DNA from: Streptomyces fradiae ATCC 10745 = DSM 40063
GTDB taxonomy: Bacteria > Actinomycetota > Actinomycetes > Streptomycetales > Streptomycetaceae
Assembly (NCBI RefSeq): GCF_008704425.1
Contig: NZ_CP023696.1
Location: forward strand, 2,900,501-2,964,500
DNA length: 64,000 nt
Reading direction: 5' to 3'
Below, piece by piece: positions 16,403 to 27,237 of the stretch (positions are counted from its first letter, which is position 1; each line of letters opens with the position of its first letter). The notes beneath the pieces were generated by a model that saw nothing but the letters and a program-made list of their open reading frames with translations, ran no database searches and was not told where the DNA came from. The translations under genes were made by a program, and so were the position numbers.

Positions 16403-17503
16403 ATGTCCGACTTCGTACCCGGACTCGAAGGAGTCGTCGCGTTCGAGACGGAGATCGCCGAACCGGACAAGGAGGGCGGCGCCCTCCGCTACCGGGGCGT
16501 CGACATCGAGGACCTGGTCGGTCACGTGTCCTTCGGGAACGTGTGGGGCCTGCTGGTCGACGGGGCGTTCAACCCGGGCCTGCCCCCGGCGGAGCCGTTC
16601 CCGATCCCGGTCCACTCCGGCGACATCCGCGTGGACGTCCAGTCGGCGCTGGCGATGCTGGCGCCCGTGTGGGGCCTGCGGCCGCTCCTCGACATCGACG
16701 AGCGGCAGGCCCGCGACGACCTGGCTCGGGCGGCCGTCATGGCCCTGTCGTACGTGGCGCAGAGCGCGCGCGGGCAGGGCCTGCCGATGGTGCCGCAGAG
16801 CGAGATCGACAAGGCGCAGTCGGTGGTCGAGCGGTTCATGATCCGCTGGCGCGGCGAGCCGGACCCGAGGCACGTGAAGGCCGTCGACGCGTACTGGACG
16901 TCGGCCGCCGAGCACGGCATGAACGCCTCCACCTTCACCGCGCGGGTCATCGCGTCCACCGGCGCCGACGTGGCGGCGGCGCTGTCGGGCGCGGTCGGCG
17001 CGATGTCGGGGCCGCTGCACGGCGGGGCGCCGTCGCGGGTGCTCGGCATGATCGAGGAGATCGAGCGCACCGGCGACGCCGCGGCGTACGTGCGCAAGAC
17101 CCTCGACAAGGGCGAGCGGCTGATGGGCTTCGGCCATCGCGTGTACCGCGCCGAGGACCCGCGCGCGCGGGTGCTGCGCCGCACGGCCCGCGACCTGGCG
17201 GCGCCGCGCTTCGAGGTGGCCGAGGCGCTGGAGAAGGCCGCCCTGGAGGAGCTGCACAACCGCCGCCCGGACCGGGTGCTCGCGACGAACGTGGAGTTCT
17301 GGGCGGCCATCGTCCTGGACTTCGCGGAGGTCCCGGCGCACATGTTCACCTCCATGTTCACCTGCGCCCGCACGGCCGGCTGGTCGGCCCACATCCTGGA
17401 GCAGAAGCGCACGGGCCGCCTGGTCCGCCCCTCGGCCCGCTACGTCGGCCCCGGCACCCGCGACCCCCGCGAGATCGCCGGATACGAGGACATCGCGTCC
17501 TGA
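16403..17503 (+). CDS. Citrate synthase-family protein (short form)
   Basis: 366 residues. Active-site segments of citrate/2-methylcitrate synthases are present: GAMSGPLHGGAPSRV (His binding oxaloacetate), GFGHRVYRAEDPRA (catalytic His) and a DFAEVPAHMFTSMFTCART segment bearing the catalytic Asp/Glu region. It condenses acetyl-CoA, or propionyl-CoA in methylcitrate enzymes, with oxaloacetate. It is shorter than the main hexameric streptomycete enzyme and is probably the second, pdxH-linked paralogue. GAGGAG lies 8 bases before the ATG. A perfect terminator hairpin follows. Confidence 0.9.
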   Translation: MSDFVPGLEGVVAFETEIAEPDKEGGALRYRGVDIEDLVGHVSFGNVWGLLVDGAFNPGLPPAEPFPIPVHSGDIRVDVQSALAMLAPVWGLRPLLDIDERQARDDLARAAVMALSYVAQSARGQGLPMVPQSEIDKAQSVVERFMIRWRGEPDPRHVKAVDAYWTSAAEHGMNASTFTARVIASTGADVAAALSGAVGAMSGPLHGGAPSRVLGMIEEIERTGDAAAYVRKTLDKGERLMGFGHRVYRAEDPRARVLRRTARDLAAPRFEVAEALEKAALEELHNRRPDRVLATNVEFWAAIVLDFAEVPAHMFTSMFTCARTAGWSAHILEQKRTGRLVRPSARYVGPGTRDPREIAGYEDIAS

Positions 17504-17520
17504 GGCGAGGCTGAGCGGAA

Positions 17521-17552
17521 GGAGCGGGGCCCGCGCGGCGCGGCCCCGCTCC
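17521..17552 (+). terminator. Citrate synthase terminator
   Basis: A perfect 11-bp stem GGAGCGGGGCC/GGCCCCGCTCC, 18 bases after the stop, followed by a C/T-rich run. Confidence 0.75.
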
Positions 17553-17758
17553 TCCCCCGCGTCCGGTCACGCCGGGGGCCCGTCCGCCGACGGCCCCGGC
17601 GGGCACCGGTCGCGTCGTCCCGTCGGCGCACCGCTCCGGCGACGATGCCGGAGATCCACAGCAGAGGCTCCGTCCACCCGCGCACAGCGCCCGTTCCGCG
17701 ACCATGGCCGGATCCCGCCGACCGGACGCACCCCAGAGCGGTCCCCCATCCCGAAAAC

Positions 17759-17776
17759 AAGCAAGCGTGCTTGCTT
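17759..17776. promoter_or_regulatory. 18-bp palindromic operator before the acyl-CoA operon
   Basis: AAGCAAGCGTGCTTGCTT is a perfect palindrome set in an A/T-rich island (AAAA before, TTT after), 63 bases upstream of the first gene. It has the form of a TetR-family operator; the operon's last gene encodes a TetR protein. Confidence 0.65.
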
Positions 17777-17838
17777 TTTGTGGAGGGGGCTGGGACAGTC
17801 GGCGGGCGTTGCCGTGTCGGCTGGCGAGGGAGTGTGCT

Positions 17839-18950
17839 GTGGACCATCCCGTGCTGGAGGATCTGCGGGCGGAGAGCGACGAGTTGGACCGGCTCGTCGG
17901 CGGGCTCGGGGCCGGTGGGTGGGGGCGGGCGACGCCCGCCGCCGGGTGGAGCGTCGCCCACCAGATCGCCCACCTCGCCTGGACCGACGAGGTGGCGCTG
18001 ACCGCCGTCACCGCGCCAGGCGCCTTCGCCGCGCATGTGGCCGAGGCGGCTGAAGTCACTACCGAGGGAGGGGACTTCGTCGACCTGGCCGCTCGGGCCG
18101 GGGCCCGGGACGAGCCGTCCGTGCTGCTGGAGCGGTGGCGGGGTGGGCGGCTGCGGCTGGAGGAGGCCCTGCGCGGGCTGCCGGACGGGGCCCGGGTGCC
18201 CTGGTACGGGCCGCCGATGAGCGGGGCCTCGCTCGCCACCGCGCGGCTCATGGAGACCTGGGCGCACGGGCAGGACGTGGCCGACGCCCTCGGGGTCGTA
18301 CGGGAGCCGACCGCGCGACTGCGGCACGTCGCCCGCATCGGCTGGCGGGCGCGGGACTACGCGTACGCCGTGCGCGGACTCACCCCGCCCGGCGAGGAGT
18401 TCCGCGTCGTGCTCGACGCCCCGGACGGCGCTGTCTGGGCGTACGGGCCCGAGGACGCCGGGCAGGGCGTCACCGGGCCCGCGCTCGACTTCTGCCTCCT
18501 CGTCACCCGGCGGGCCCACCGCGCCGACCTCGCGCTGCGCGCCCACGGGCCCGACGCCGACCGGTGGCTGGACATCGCCCAGGCGTTCGCCGGGCCGCCG
18601 GGGGCCGGGCGGGAGCCGAGGGGGGACGGGGAGGGGAGGGCCTGGGCGGACCCGGACGGGGCCGGCGCGGGGGCCGGCGCGGGTGCGGGGCCCGGCGCGG
18701 GCGGGGTGGGCGGCGCGGGTGCGGGCGGGGCCGGTGCGGGTGCGGGCGGGGCCGGTGCGATGGACGGCGCGGGTACGGACGGGGCCGGTGCGGGTGCGGG
18801 CGGGGCCGGTGCGGTGGACGGCGCGGGTACGGACGGGGCCGGTGCGGGTGCGGGCGGGGCCGGTGCGGGTGCGGGCGGGGTGGGCGGGTCGGGTGCGGGG
18901 GGCACCGGGGCCGGTGCGGGCGGGGCCGACAGGGCCGGCGGGGTGGGCCG

Positions 18951-18954
<4 letters not shown>
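17839..18954 (+). CDS. TIGR03084-like DinB/mycothiol-type metal-binding protein with Gly/Ala tail
   Basis: 371 residues. The first 260 form a DinB-like four-helix domain with WSVAHQIAHLAWTDEVALTA and METWAHGQDVADALG, whose His residues are the expected metal ligands, as in mycothiol-dependent maleylpyruvate isomerases and the TIGR03084 family. Residues from about 270 to 371 are almost only Gly and Ala with Asp/Thr (GAGTDGAGAGAGGAGA repeats), an unusual tail probably expanded by slippage. The GTG at 17839 follows GAGGGAG by 7 bases. First gene of the operon; its stop overlaps the next start (GTGA). The reaction is not known. Confidence 0.8.
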
Positions 18955-20639
<1,685 letters not shown>

Positions 20640-20670
20640 GGACCGTCCACGACACGCGGGAGGTCGCGCC

Positions 20671-22269
20671 GTGACCGTGCTCGCCTCCGCCCTCGACCCC
20701 GCCTCCCCCGCCTACGCGGCCAACCGCTCCGCCATGCTCGCCAAGCTCGGCGCGCTCGACGCCGAGCACGCCGCCGCCCTCGCCGGGGGCGGACCCGAGT
20801 ACGTCGACCGGCACCGGGCGCGCGGCAAGCTCCTCGCCCGCGAGCGCGTCGAACTGCTCCTCGACGACGACACCCCGTTCCTGGAGCTCTCGCCGCTCGC
20901 CGCCTGGGGCTCGGAGTACCCGGTCGGCGCCTCCCTCGTCACCGGGATCGGCACCGTCGAGGGCGTCGAGTGCCTGATCACCGCCAACGACCCGACCGTG
21001 CGCGGCGGCGCCTCCAACCCGTGGACGCTGCGGAAGGCCCTGCGCACCAACGAGATCGCGTACGCCAACCGCCTCCCGGTCGTCTCGCTGGTCGAGTCCG
21101 GCGGCGCCGACCTGCCGTCCCAGAAGGAGATCTTCATCCCCGGCGGCGCGCTCTTCCGCGACCTGACCCGGCTGTCCGCCGCCCGCATCCCCACCGTGGC
21201 CGTCGTGTTCGGCAACTCCACCGCCGGAGGGGCCTACCTGCCCGGCATGTCGGACCACACGGTGATGATCAGGGAGCGGTCGAAGGTCTTCCTCGGCGGG
21301 CCGCCGCTCGTGCGGATGGCGACCGGCGAGGAGAGCGACGACGAGTCGCTGGGCGGCGCCGACATGCACGCCCGCACCTCCGGGCTCGCCGACCACCACG
21401 CCCTCGACGAGCACGACGCGATCCGCCAGGCCCGCCGGATCGTCGCCCGCCTCAACCACCGCAAGGCGCACCCCGATCCGGGCCCGGCCGAGCCGCCCCG
21501 GTACGACGCGGAGGAACTGCTCGGCATCGTGCCGGGCGACCTGCGCACCCCGTTCGACCCGCGCGAGGTGATCGCCCGGATCGTGGACGGCTCCGACTTC
21601 GACGAGTTCAAGCCGCTGTACGGGACGAGCCTGGTGACCGGCTGGGCCCGGCTGTGCGGCTACCCGCTGGGCGTCCTCGCCAACGCGCAAGGGGTGCTGT
21701 TCAGCGCCGAGTCGCAGAAGGCCGCCCAGTTCATCCAGCTCGCCAACCAGCGGGACATCCCCCTGCTGTTCCTGCACAACACCACCGGCTACATGGTCGG
21801 CCGCGCCTACGAGCAGGGCGGCATCGTCAAGCACGGCGCCATGATGATCAACGCCGTGTCGAACAGCCGCGTCCCGCACCTGTCGGTGCTGATGGGCGCC
21901 TCGTACGGCGCGGGGCACTACGGGATGTGCGGCCGGGCGTACGACCCGCGCTTCCTCTTCGCCTGGCCGAGCGCCAAGTCCGCCGTGATGGGCCCGCAGC
22001 AGCTCGCCGGGGTCCTGTCGATCGTCGCCCGCGCCTCCGCCGCCGCCAAGGGGCAGCCGTACGACGAGGAGGGCGACGCCGCGCTGCGCGCCGTGGTCGA
22101 GCGGCAGATCGAGGCCGAGTCCCTGCCGGTGTTCCTGTCGGGGCGGCTGTACGACGACGGGGTCATCGACCCGCGCGACACCCGCACCGTCCTCGGGATG
22201 TGCCTGTCGGCCATCCACACCGCACCGGTCGAGGGCGCCCGCGGCGGCTTCGGCGTCTTCCGGATGTGA
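20671..22269 (+). CDS. Acyl-CoA carboxylase beta subunit (carboxyltransferase)
   Basis: 532 residues with both crotonase-fold halves of biotin-dependent carboxyltransferases: LVTGIGTVEGVECLITANDP, FGNSTAGGAYLPGMSDHTVM, then FLHNTTGYMVGRAYEQGGIV and MGASYGAGHYGMCGRAYDPR. It resembles methylcrotonyl-/geranyl-CoA carboxylase beta subunits (LiuB/AtuC) more than the propionyl-CoA enzyme, because of length and the GG-rich second oxyanion loop. It transfers CO2 from biotin on the alpha subunit to an acyl-CoA. GTG start with GGAGG upstream; the alpha-subunit gene begins 7 bases later. Confidence 0.92.
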   Translation: MTVLASALDPASPAYAANRSAMLAKLGALDAEHAAALAGGGPEYVDRHRARGKLLARERVELLLDDDTPFLELSPLAAWGSEYPVGASLVTGIGTVEGVECLITANDPTVRGGASNPWTLRKALRTNEIAYANRLPVVSLVESGGADLPSQKEIFIPGGALFRDLTRLSAARIPTVAVVFGNSTAGGAYLPGMSDHTVMIRERSKVFLGGPPLVRMATGEESDDESLGGADMHARTSGLADHHALDEHDAIRQARRIVARLNHRKAHPDPGPAEPPRYDAEELLGIVPGDLRTPFDPREVIARIVDGSDFDEFKPLYGTSLVTGWARLCGYPLGVLANAQGVLFSAESQKAAQFIQLANQRDIPLLFLHNTTGYMVGRAYEQGGIVKHGAMMINAVSNSRVPHLSVLMGASYGAGHYGMCGRAYDPRFLFAWPSAKSAVMGPQQLAGVLSIVARASAAAKGQPYDEEGDAALRAVVERQIEAESLPVFLSGRLYDDGVIDPRDTRTVLGMCLSAIHTAPVEGARGGFGVFRM

Positions 22270-22276
22270 GGCTCCC

Positions 22277-24328
22277 GTGATCGAGACCCTGCTCGTCGCC
22301 AACCGCGGTGAGATCGCCTGCCGCGTCTTCCGCACCTGCCGCGACCTCGGCATCCGCACGGTCGCCGTGCACTCCGACCCGGACGCGGGCGCCCTGCACG
22401 TGCGGGAGGCCGACGCGGCCGTGCGGCTGCCGGGCGCGGCCCCCGCCGACACCTACCTGCGCGGCGACCTCGTCGTCGCCGCGGCCCTCGCGGCCGGCGC
22501 CGACGCCGTGCACCCCGGCTACGGGTTCCTCTCCGAGAGCGCCGCCTTCGCGCGCGAGGTCGAGGCGGCCGGGCTGACCTGGGTGGGCCCGCCGCCCGGG
22601 GCCGTCGAGGCGATGGCGTCCAAGACCCGCGCGAAACGGCTGCTGGGCGTCGAACCGCTCGACCCGGACGCGCTGACCGAGGCCGACCTGCCCGTGCTGG
22701 TCAAGGCCGCGGCCGGGGGCGGCGGCCGGGGCATGCGGGTCGTACGGGAGATGGCGGCGCTGCCGGGGGAGCTGGCCGCCGCGCGGGCCGAGGCCCTGGC
22801 GGCGTTCGGCGACGGCGAGGTCTTCGCCGAGCCGTACCTGGAGCGCGGACGCCATGTGGAGGTGCAGCTCCTGGCCGACGCGCACGGCACGGTGTGGCCG
22901 CTCGGCACCCGCGACTGCTCCCTCCAGCGCCGCCACCAGAAGGTCGTCGAGGAGGCCCCCGCGCCGGGCCTGCCCGAGGCGCTGGTCGAGGAGCTGTACG
23001 GCACGGCCGTGCGCGCCGCCCGCGCCGTCGGCTACCGGGGCGCGGGCACCGTCGAGTTCCTCGTCGGCCCGGACGGCACCGCGCACTTCCTGGAGATGAA
23101 CACCCGGCTCCAGGTCGAGCACCCCGTCACCGAGGCCGTGTACGGCGTCGACCTGGTGGCCCTCCAGCTGCGCGTCGCGGAGGGCGCCGCCCTGCCGCCC
23201 GAGCCGCCCGCGCCGCGCGGCCACGCCGTGGAGGCCCGGCTGTACGCGGAGGACCCGGCGCGGTCCTTCGCCCCGCAGACCGGCACGCTGCACGCGCTGG
23301 ACGTACCGGGCGTGCGCCTCGACACCGGGTACGCGGCGGGCGACGCCGTGGGCGTCCACTACGACGCGCTGCTCGCCAAGGCCGTCGCCCACGCGCCGAC
23401 CCGCGCGGAGGCGCTGCGCCTGCTGGCCCGCGCGCTGGAGCGGGCCCGCGTGCACGGGCCGGTCACCAACCGGGACCTGCTCGTGCGCTCCCTGCGGCAC
23501 CCGGAGTTCGCGGAGCCGGGCCGCGCCGACACCGGCTTCTACGCCCGGCACCTCGACGCCCTGACGGCCCCGCTCCCCGGCGGCCGGTACGCGGCCGTGG
23601 CCGCCGCCCTCGCGGAGGCGTCCGCCCGTCCGGGGCCCGGCGCGTGGCGGAACCTGCCCTCCCGGCCCCGGCTGCGCGCGTACGGCGACGGGGCGGGGGC
23701 CGGCGGGGCGGGGGGCGGCGGGGCGGGGGTCCCTGAGGCGGGCGGCCACGAGGTGCGGTACGCCCGCGTCCGGGGCGGCTACGCCCTGCCGGACGACCCG
23801 GACGTGCGGGTCGTGTCGGCCACCGCGCGGGAGGTGCGGCTGGAGGTGGGCGGCGTCGTCCGCCCGTACCGCGTGACCGTGCGCCCCGGCTCGGACACCG
23901 TCCACGTGGACGGCCCGGACGGCGCCCACCGGTTCACGCGCCGCCCGCGCTTCCCCGACCCGGCCGAGCGGACCGCGCCCGGCTCGCTCCTGGCGCCCAT
24001 GCCGGGCACCGTCGTCCGGGTCGCGGAGGGCCTGGCGGCGGGCGCCCGCGTCGAGGCGGGCCGGCCGCTGCTGTGGCTGGAGGCGATGAAGATGGAGCAC
24101 CAGGTCACGGCGCCCGCCTCCGGTGTCCTCACCGCGCTGCACGCGGCGCCGGGCGACCAGGTCGAGCTCGGCGCGCTGCTGGCCGTGGTGGACCCGGCGC
24201 CCGCACCGGACGGGCCGGACGGGACCGGCACTCCGGGCGGCCCCGGTGGCCCGGGTGGCCTGGAAGTCCCGGACGACCCGGGCGGCGCGGAGGCCCCGGA
24301 CGGCTCCCAGGCACCGGCTGCTCCCTGA
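22277..24328 (+). CDS. Acyl-CoA carboxylase alpha subunit (biotin carboxylase + BCCP)
   Basis: 683 residues. The biotin carboxylase part has LLVANRGEIACRVFRTCRDL, HPGYGFLSESAAFA, the ATP-grasp loop AAAGGGGRGMRVV and EMNTRLQVEHPVTE. The C-terminal biotinyl domain has EAMKMEH with the biotinylated Lys at about residue 605. It carboxylates its own biotin with bicarbonate and ATP and passes CO2 to the beta subunit encoded just upstream. After the biotinyl domain it carries a 30-residue Pro/Gly/Asp tail, possibly disordered. The beta-alpha order matches liu/atu-type operons. Confidence 0.93.
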   Translation: MIETLLVANRGEIACRVFRTCRDLGIRTVAVHSDPDAGALHVREADAAVRLPGAAPADTYLRGDLVVAAALAAGADAVHPGYGFLSESAAFAREVEAAGLTWVGPPPGAVEAMASKTRAKRLLGVEPLDPDALTEADLPVLVKAAAGGGGRGMRVVREMAALPGELAAARAEALAAFGDGEVFAEPYLERGRHVEVQLLADAHGTVWPLGTRDCSLQRRHQKVVEEAPAPGLPEALVEELYGTAVRAARAVGYRGAGTVEFLVGPDGTAHFLEMNTRLQVEHPVTEAVYGVDLVALQLRVAEGAALPPEPPAPRGHAVEARLYAEDPARSFAPQTGTLHALDVPGVRLDTGYAAGDAVGVHYDALLAKAVAHAPTRAEALRLLARALERARVHGPVTNRDLLVRSLRHPEFAEPGRADTGFYARHLDALTAPLPGGRYAAVAAALAEASARPGPGAWRNLPSRPRLRAYGDGAGAGGAGGGGAGVPEAGGHEVRYARVRGGYALPDDPDVRVVSATAREVRLEVGGVVRPYRVTVRPGSDTVHVDGPDGAHRFTRRPRFPDPAERTAPGSLLAPMPGTVVRVAEGLAAGARVEAGRPLLWLEAMKMEHQVTAPASGVLTALHAAPGDQVELGALLAVVDPAPAPDGPDGTGTPGGPGGPGGLEVPDDPGGAEAPDGSQAPAAP

Positions 24329-24354
24329 CGCCCCTGCCCGTACCGCCGTACCGC

Positions 24355-24460
24355 CGTACCACCCACGCCGCCCACCCCCCACACAGCCCGCACGCCCCGC
24401 ACGCCCCGCTCACCCCGCACGCCCCGCTCACCCCACACACCCCGCACGCCCCGCCCGTCC
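24355..24460. repeat. CCGCACGC/CCCGCTCACC low-complexity spacer
   Basis: The gap between the carboxylase and dehydrogenase genes is a C-rich microrepeat (CACGCCCCGCTCACCC units). The forward transcript would be almost G-free, which resembles a Rho utilisation region, though a perfect AGGAGG follows at 24471. Confidence 0.5.
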
Positions 24461-24482
24461 ATTCCGCACAGGAGGTACAGGC

Positions 24483-25670
24483 ATGACCCCCGTCACCGGC
24501 ACCAGCGGCACCACACCCCCCGCCCCCTCCCCCACCCCCTTCGAGACCGCCGAGCAGCGGGCGCTGCGCACCGCCGTCGCCGCCCTGGGGCGCCGCCACG
24601 CCGAGGGCCACGACGCCGACCCCGACGTGCTGTGGCGGGAGGCCGGCAAGGCCGGGTACCTCGGGGTGAACCTGCCCGAGGAGTACGGCGGCGGGGGCGC
24701 CGGGATCACCGAACTGGCCCTGGTACTGGAGGAGCTGGGCGCGCAGGGCTGCCCGCTGCTGCTGCTGATCGTGTCCCCGGCGATCTGCGGCACGGTCATC
24801 GCCCGGTTCGGCACCGGGGAGCAGAAGCGGCGGTGGCTGCCGGGGCTCGCGGACGGCAGCCGGATCATGGCGTTCGGCATCACCGAGCCGGACGCGGGCT
24901 CCAACTCGCACCGCATCACCACCACCGCGCGCCGCGCGCCCGGCGGCGACTGGGTCCTGTCGGGCCGCAAGGTGTTCGTCTCCGGCGTGGACCTGGCCGA
25001 GGACACGATGATCGTCGGCCGTACCGAGGACGCGCGGACCGGCGCCCTCAAGCCGTGCCTGTTCGTCGTGCCGCGCGACACGCCGGGCTTCGGGCGGACC
25101 CCCATCGACATGGAACTGCGGGCCCGCGAGCGCCAGTTCGAGCTGGTCCTGGACGAGGTGCGGCTGCCGGCCGACGCGCTGGTCGGCGACGAGGACGCGG
25201 GGCTGCTCCAGCTCTTCGCGGGGCTCAACCCGGAGCGGGTGATGACGGCGGCGTTCGCCCTGGGCATGGGCCGGTACGCGGTCGGCAAGGCCGTGCGGTA
25301 CGCGCGGGAGCGGCAGGTGTGGAAGGCGCCCATCGGCGCCCACCAGGCCATCGCGCACCCGCTGGCGCAGGCGCACATCGAGCTGGAGCTGGCCCGGCTG
25401 ATGACGCTGAAGGCGGCCCTGCTGTGCGACGCGGGCGACGACGAGGGCGCGGGCGAGGCCGCGAACATGGCCAAGTACGCGGCGGCGGAGGCGTGCGTAC
25501 GGGCGGTGGACCAGGCCGTGCACACGCTCGGCGGCAACGGGCTCACGCGCGAGTACGGGCTGGGCAGGCTCGTCACCGCCTCCCGCGTGGCCCGCATAGC
25601 GCCGGTGAGCCGGGAAATGATCCTCAACTACGTCTCGCACCAGTCCCTGGGACTGCCCAGGTCCTACTGA
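24483..25670 (+). CDS. Acyl-CoA dehydrogenase
   Basis: 395 residues in the acyl-CoA dehydrogenase fold: LGVNLPEEYGGGGAGITELA, the FAD/substrate segment MAFGITEPDAGSNSHRITTT, SGRKVFVSGVDLAEDTMIVG and a C-terminal HTLGGNGLTREYGLGRLVTA. It oxidises an acyl-CoA to the 2,3-enoyl-CoA with FAD, passing electrons to ETF. In this operon it could introduce the double bond that the carboxylase then acts next to, as LiuA does for isovaleryl-CoA and AtuD for citronellyl-CoA. AGGAGG lies 7 bases before the ATG. Confidence 0.92.
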   Translation: MTPVTGTSGTTPPAPSPTPFETAEQRALRTAVAALGRRHAEGHDADPDVLWREAGKAGYLGVNLPEEYGGGGAGITELALVLEELGAQGCPLLLLIVSPAICGTVIARFGTGEQKRRWLPGLADGSRIMAFGITEPDAGSNSHRITTTARRAPGGDWVLSGRKVFVSGVDLAEDTMIVGRTEDARTGALKPCLFVVPRDTPGFGRTPIDMELRARERQFELVLDEVRLPADALVGDEDAGLLQLFAGLNPERVMTAAFALGMGRYAVGKAVRYARERQVWKAPIGAHQAIAHPLAQAHIELELARLMTLKAALLCDAGDDEGAGEAANMAKYAAAEACVRAVDQAVHTLGGNGLTREYGLGRLVTASRVARIAPVSREMILNYVSHQSLGLPRSY

Positions 25671-25724
25671 CCCACGCCGCCGGAGCCCGCTCCGCCGGAC
25701 CGACCCCCCTCGGAGGCGAGCACC

Positions 25725-26459
25725 ATGTCCCTGGTCACCACCGCCCACGACCGCGCCGTCGCGACCCTCACCCTGAACGCCCCGGACACCCGCAACGCCC
25801 TCTCCGCCGCCCTGGTCGCGGAGCTGGCGGACGCGCTCGACCGGTGCGCGAAGGACCCGGCGGTACGGGCGGTGGTGCTGGCCCACACCGGTGCCACGTT
25901 CAGCGCGGGCGCCGACCTGAAGGCGCCGCCGAGCCCGTACGCGTTCGTGGCGCTGCTGCGGCGGATCGTGGAGCTGCCCAAGCCGGTCGTCGCACGGGTC
26001 GCGGGGCGGGTGCGGGCCGGCGGGGTGGGGCTGGTGTCGGCGTGCGACCTGGTGGTGGCGTCCGAGGACGCGGACTTCGCGCTGACGGAGGTGCGGATCG
26101 GGGTGGCGCCCGCGCTGGTGTCGCTGACGCTGCTGCCGCGCCTCGACCCGCGGTCGGCGGCCCGGTACTACCTGACGGGCGAGCGCTTCGGCGCGGCCGA
26201 TGCGGCGCGGATGGGCCTGGTGACGGCGACCGCCCCGGACGTCGACGAGGCGCTCACACCGCTGCTCGACGCCCTGCGGAAGGGGTCGCCGCAGGGGCTG
26301 GCGGCGGCGAAACGGCTGGTGGCGGCTAGGGTGCTGGAGACCTTCGAGCGCGACGCGGAGGAACTGGTGCAGCGCGCGGCGACGCTCTTCGCCTCGGCGG
26401 AGGCGCGCGAGGGGATGACGGCCTTCCTGGAACGACGGGACCCCGCATGGGCGATCTGA
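25725..26459 (+). CDS. Enoyl-CoA hydratase/isomerase family protein
   Basis: 244 residues of the crotonase family: RNALSAALVAELADALDRC, FSAGADLKAPP (first oxyanion segment) and CDLVVASEDADFALTEVRIG. The second oxyanion segment reads GRVRAGGVGLVSACD instead of the common GxAxGGGxxLxxxCD. Family members hydrate 2-enoyl-CoA; LiuC/AtuE-type enzymes act on 3-methylglutaconyl-type CoA esters after carboxylation. The last 13 bases overlap the TetR gene. Confidence 0.88.
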   Translation: MSLVTTAHDRAVATLTLNAPDTRNALSAALVAELADALDRCAKDPAVRAVVLAHTGATFSAGADLKAPPSPYAFVALLRRIVELPKPVVARVAGRVRAGGVGLVSACDLVVASEDADFALTEVRIGVAPALVSLTLLPRLDPRSAARYYLTGERFGAADAARMGLVTATAPDVDEALTPLLDALRKGSPQGLAAAKRLVAARVLETFERDAEELVQRAATLFASAEAREGMTAFLERRDPAWAI

Positions 26460-27043
26460 CACCCCGCACGGGCGACACGCCCCCGAAGCAGGACCGCAGC
26501 CGCGCGACCCGGCGGCGGCTGCTCGAAGCCGCCGTGGCGTGCCTGGCGGAGCGCGGCTGGTCGGGCTCCACCGTGTCCGTCGTCGCCGAGGCGGCCGGGG
26601 TGTCGCGGGGGGCGGCGCAGCACCACTTCCGTACGCGGGAGGAGCTGTTCCTCGCGGCGGTCGAGTACGTGGCGGAGGAGCGGTCGCAGGCGCTGCGGGC
26701 GCTGGGCGGCAGGAGCCGGGCGGAGGTGGTGGAGGCGCTGGTCGCCCTCTACACGGGGCCGCTGTTCCGGGCCGCCCTGCACCTGTGGGTCGCCGCGTCC
26801 GACGAGCCGCAGCTGCGCCCGCGCGTGACGGAGCTGGAGGCGCGGGTGGGCCGGGAGGCCCACCGGATGGCGGTGGAGCTGCTGGGCGCCGACGAGGCGG
26901 AGCCGGGGGTGCGGGAGACGGTGCAGGGCCTGCTGGACATGGCCCGCGGGCTGGGCCTGGCGACCCTGCTGACCGACGACGCGGCCCGCCGGCAGCGGGT
27001 GGTCGCCCAGTGGTCCCGCCTCCTGGACGAGGCCCTGGGCTGA
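26447..27043 (+). CDS. TetR-family regulator of the acyl-CoA operon
   Basis: 198 residues. An N-terminal TetR helix-turn-helix is clear: RRRLLEAAVACLAERGWSGS, VAEAAGVSRGAAQHHFRTRE. The C-terminal domain resembles the TetR_C group seen with acyl-CoA or fatty-acid ligands. It starts inside the hydratase gene (overlap 13 bases), so it is co-transcribed with the catabolic genes and probably represses them through the palindrome at 17759, releasing on an acyl-CoA. That pairing is inference. Confidence 0.88.
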   Translation: MGDLTPRTGDTPPKQDRSRATRRRLLEAAVACLAERGWSGSTVSVVAEAAGVSRGAAQHHFRTREELFLAAVEYVAEERSQALRALGGRSRAEVVEALVALYTGPLFRAALHLWVAASDEPQLRPRVTELEARVGREAHRMAVELLGADEAEPGVRETVQGLLDMARGLGLATLLTDDAARRQRVVAQWSRLLDEALG

Positions 27044-27092
27044 ACGGCGGCCCTGGGGCTCTGGGGGGCGGCTCTGGGCTGAGCGGCGGCCC

Positions 27093-27122
27093 CCGGGGGG
27101 CGGCTCTGGGGCCGCCCCCCGG
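27093..27122. terminator. Bidirectional terminator between the TetR and EamA genes
   Basis: A perfect 12-bp stem CCGGGGGGCGGC/GCCGCCCCCCGG around TCTGGG, located between convergent genes. Confidence 0.65.
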
Positions 27123-27237
27123 AAGGACACGCCTCCGCGGAGTACCCCCGGGGGCCCGGCTCCGGGCCCCCGATCCCCGCCCCCCCCGGGGCCGACCCCG
27201 CGGGCGGCCTACGGGGCGGGGCCCGTCGCCGCGTCCG

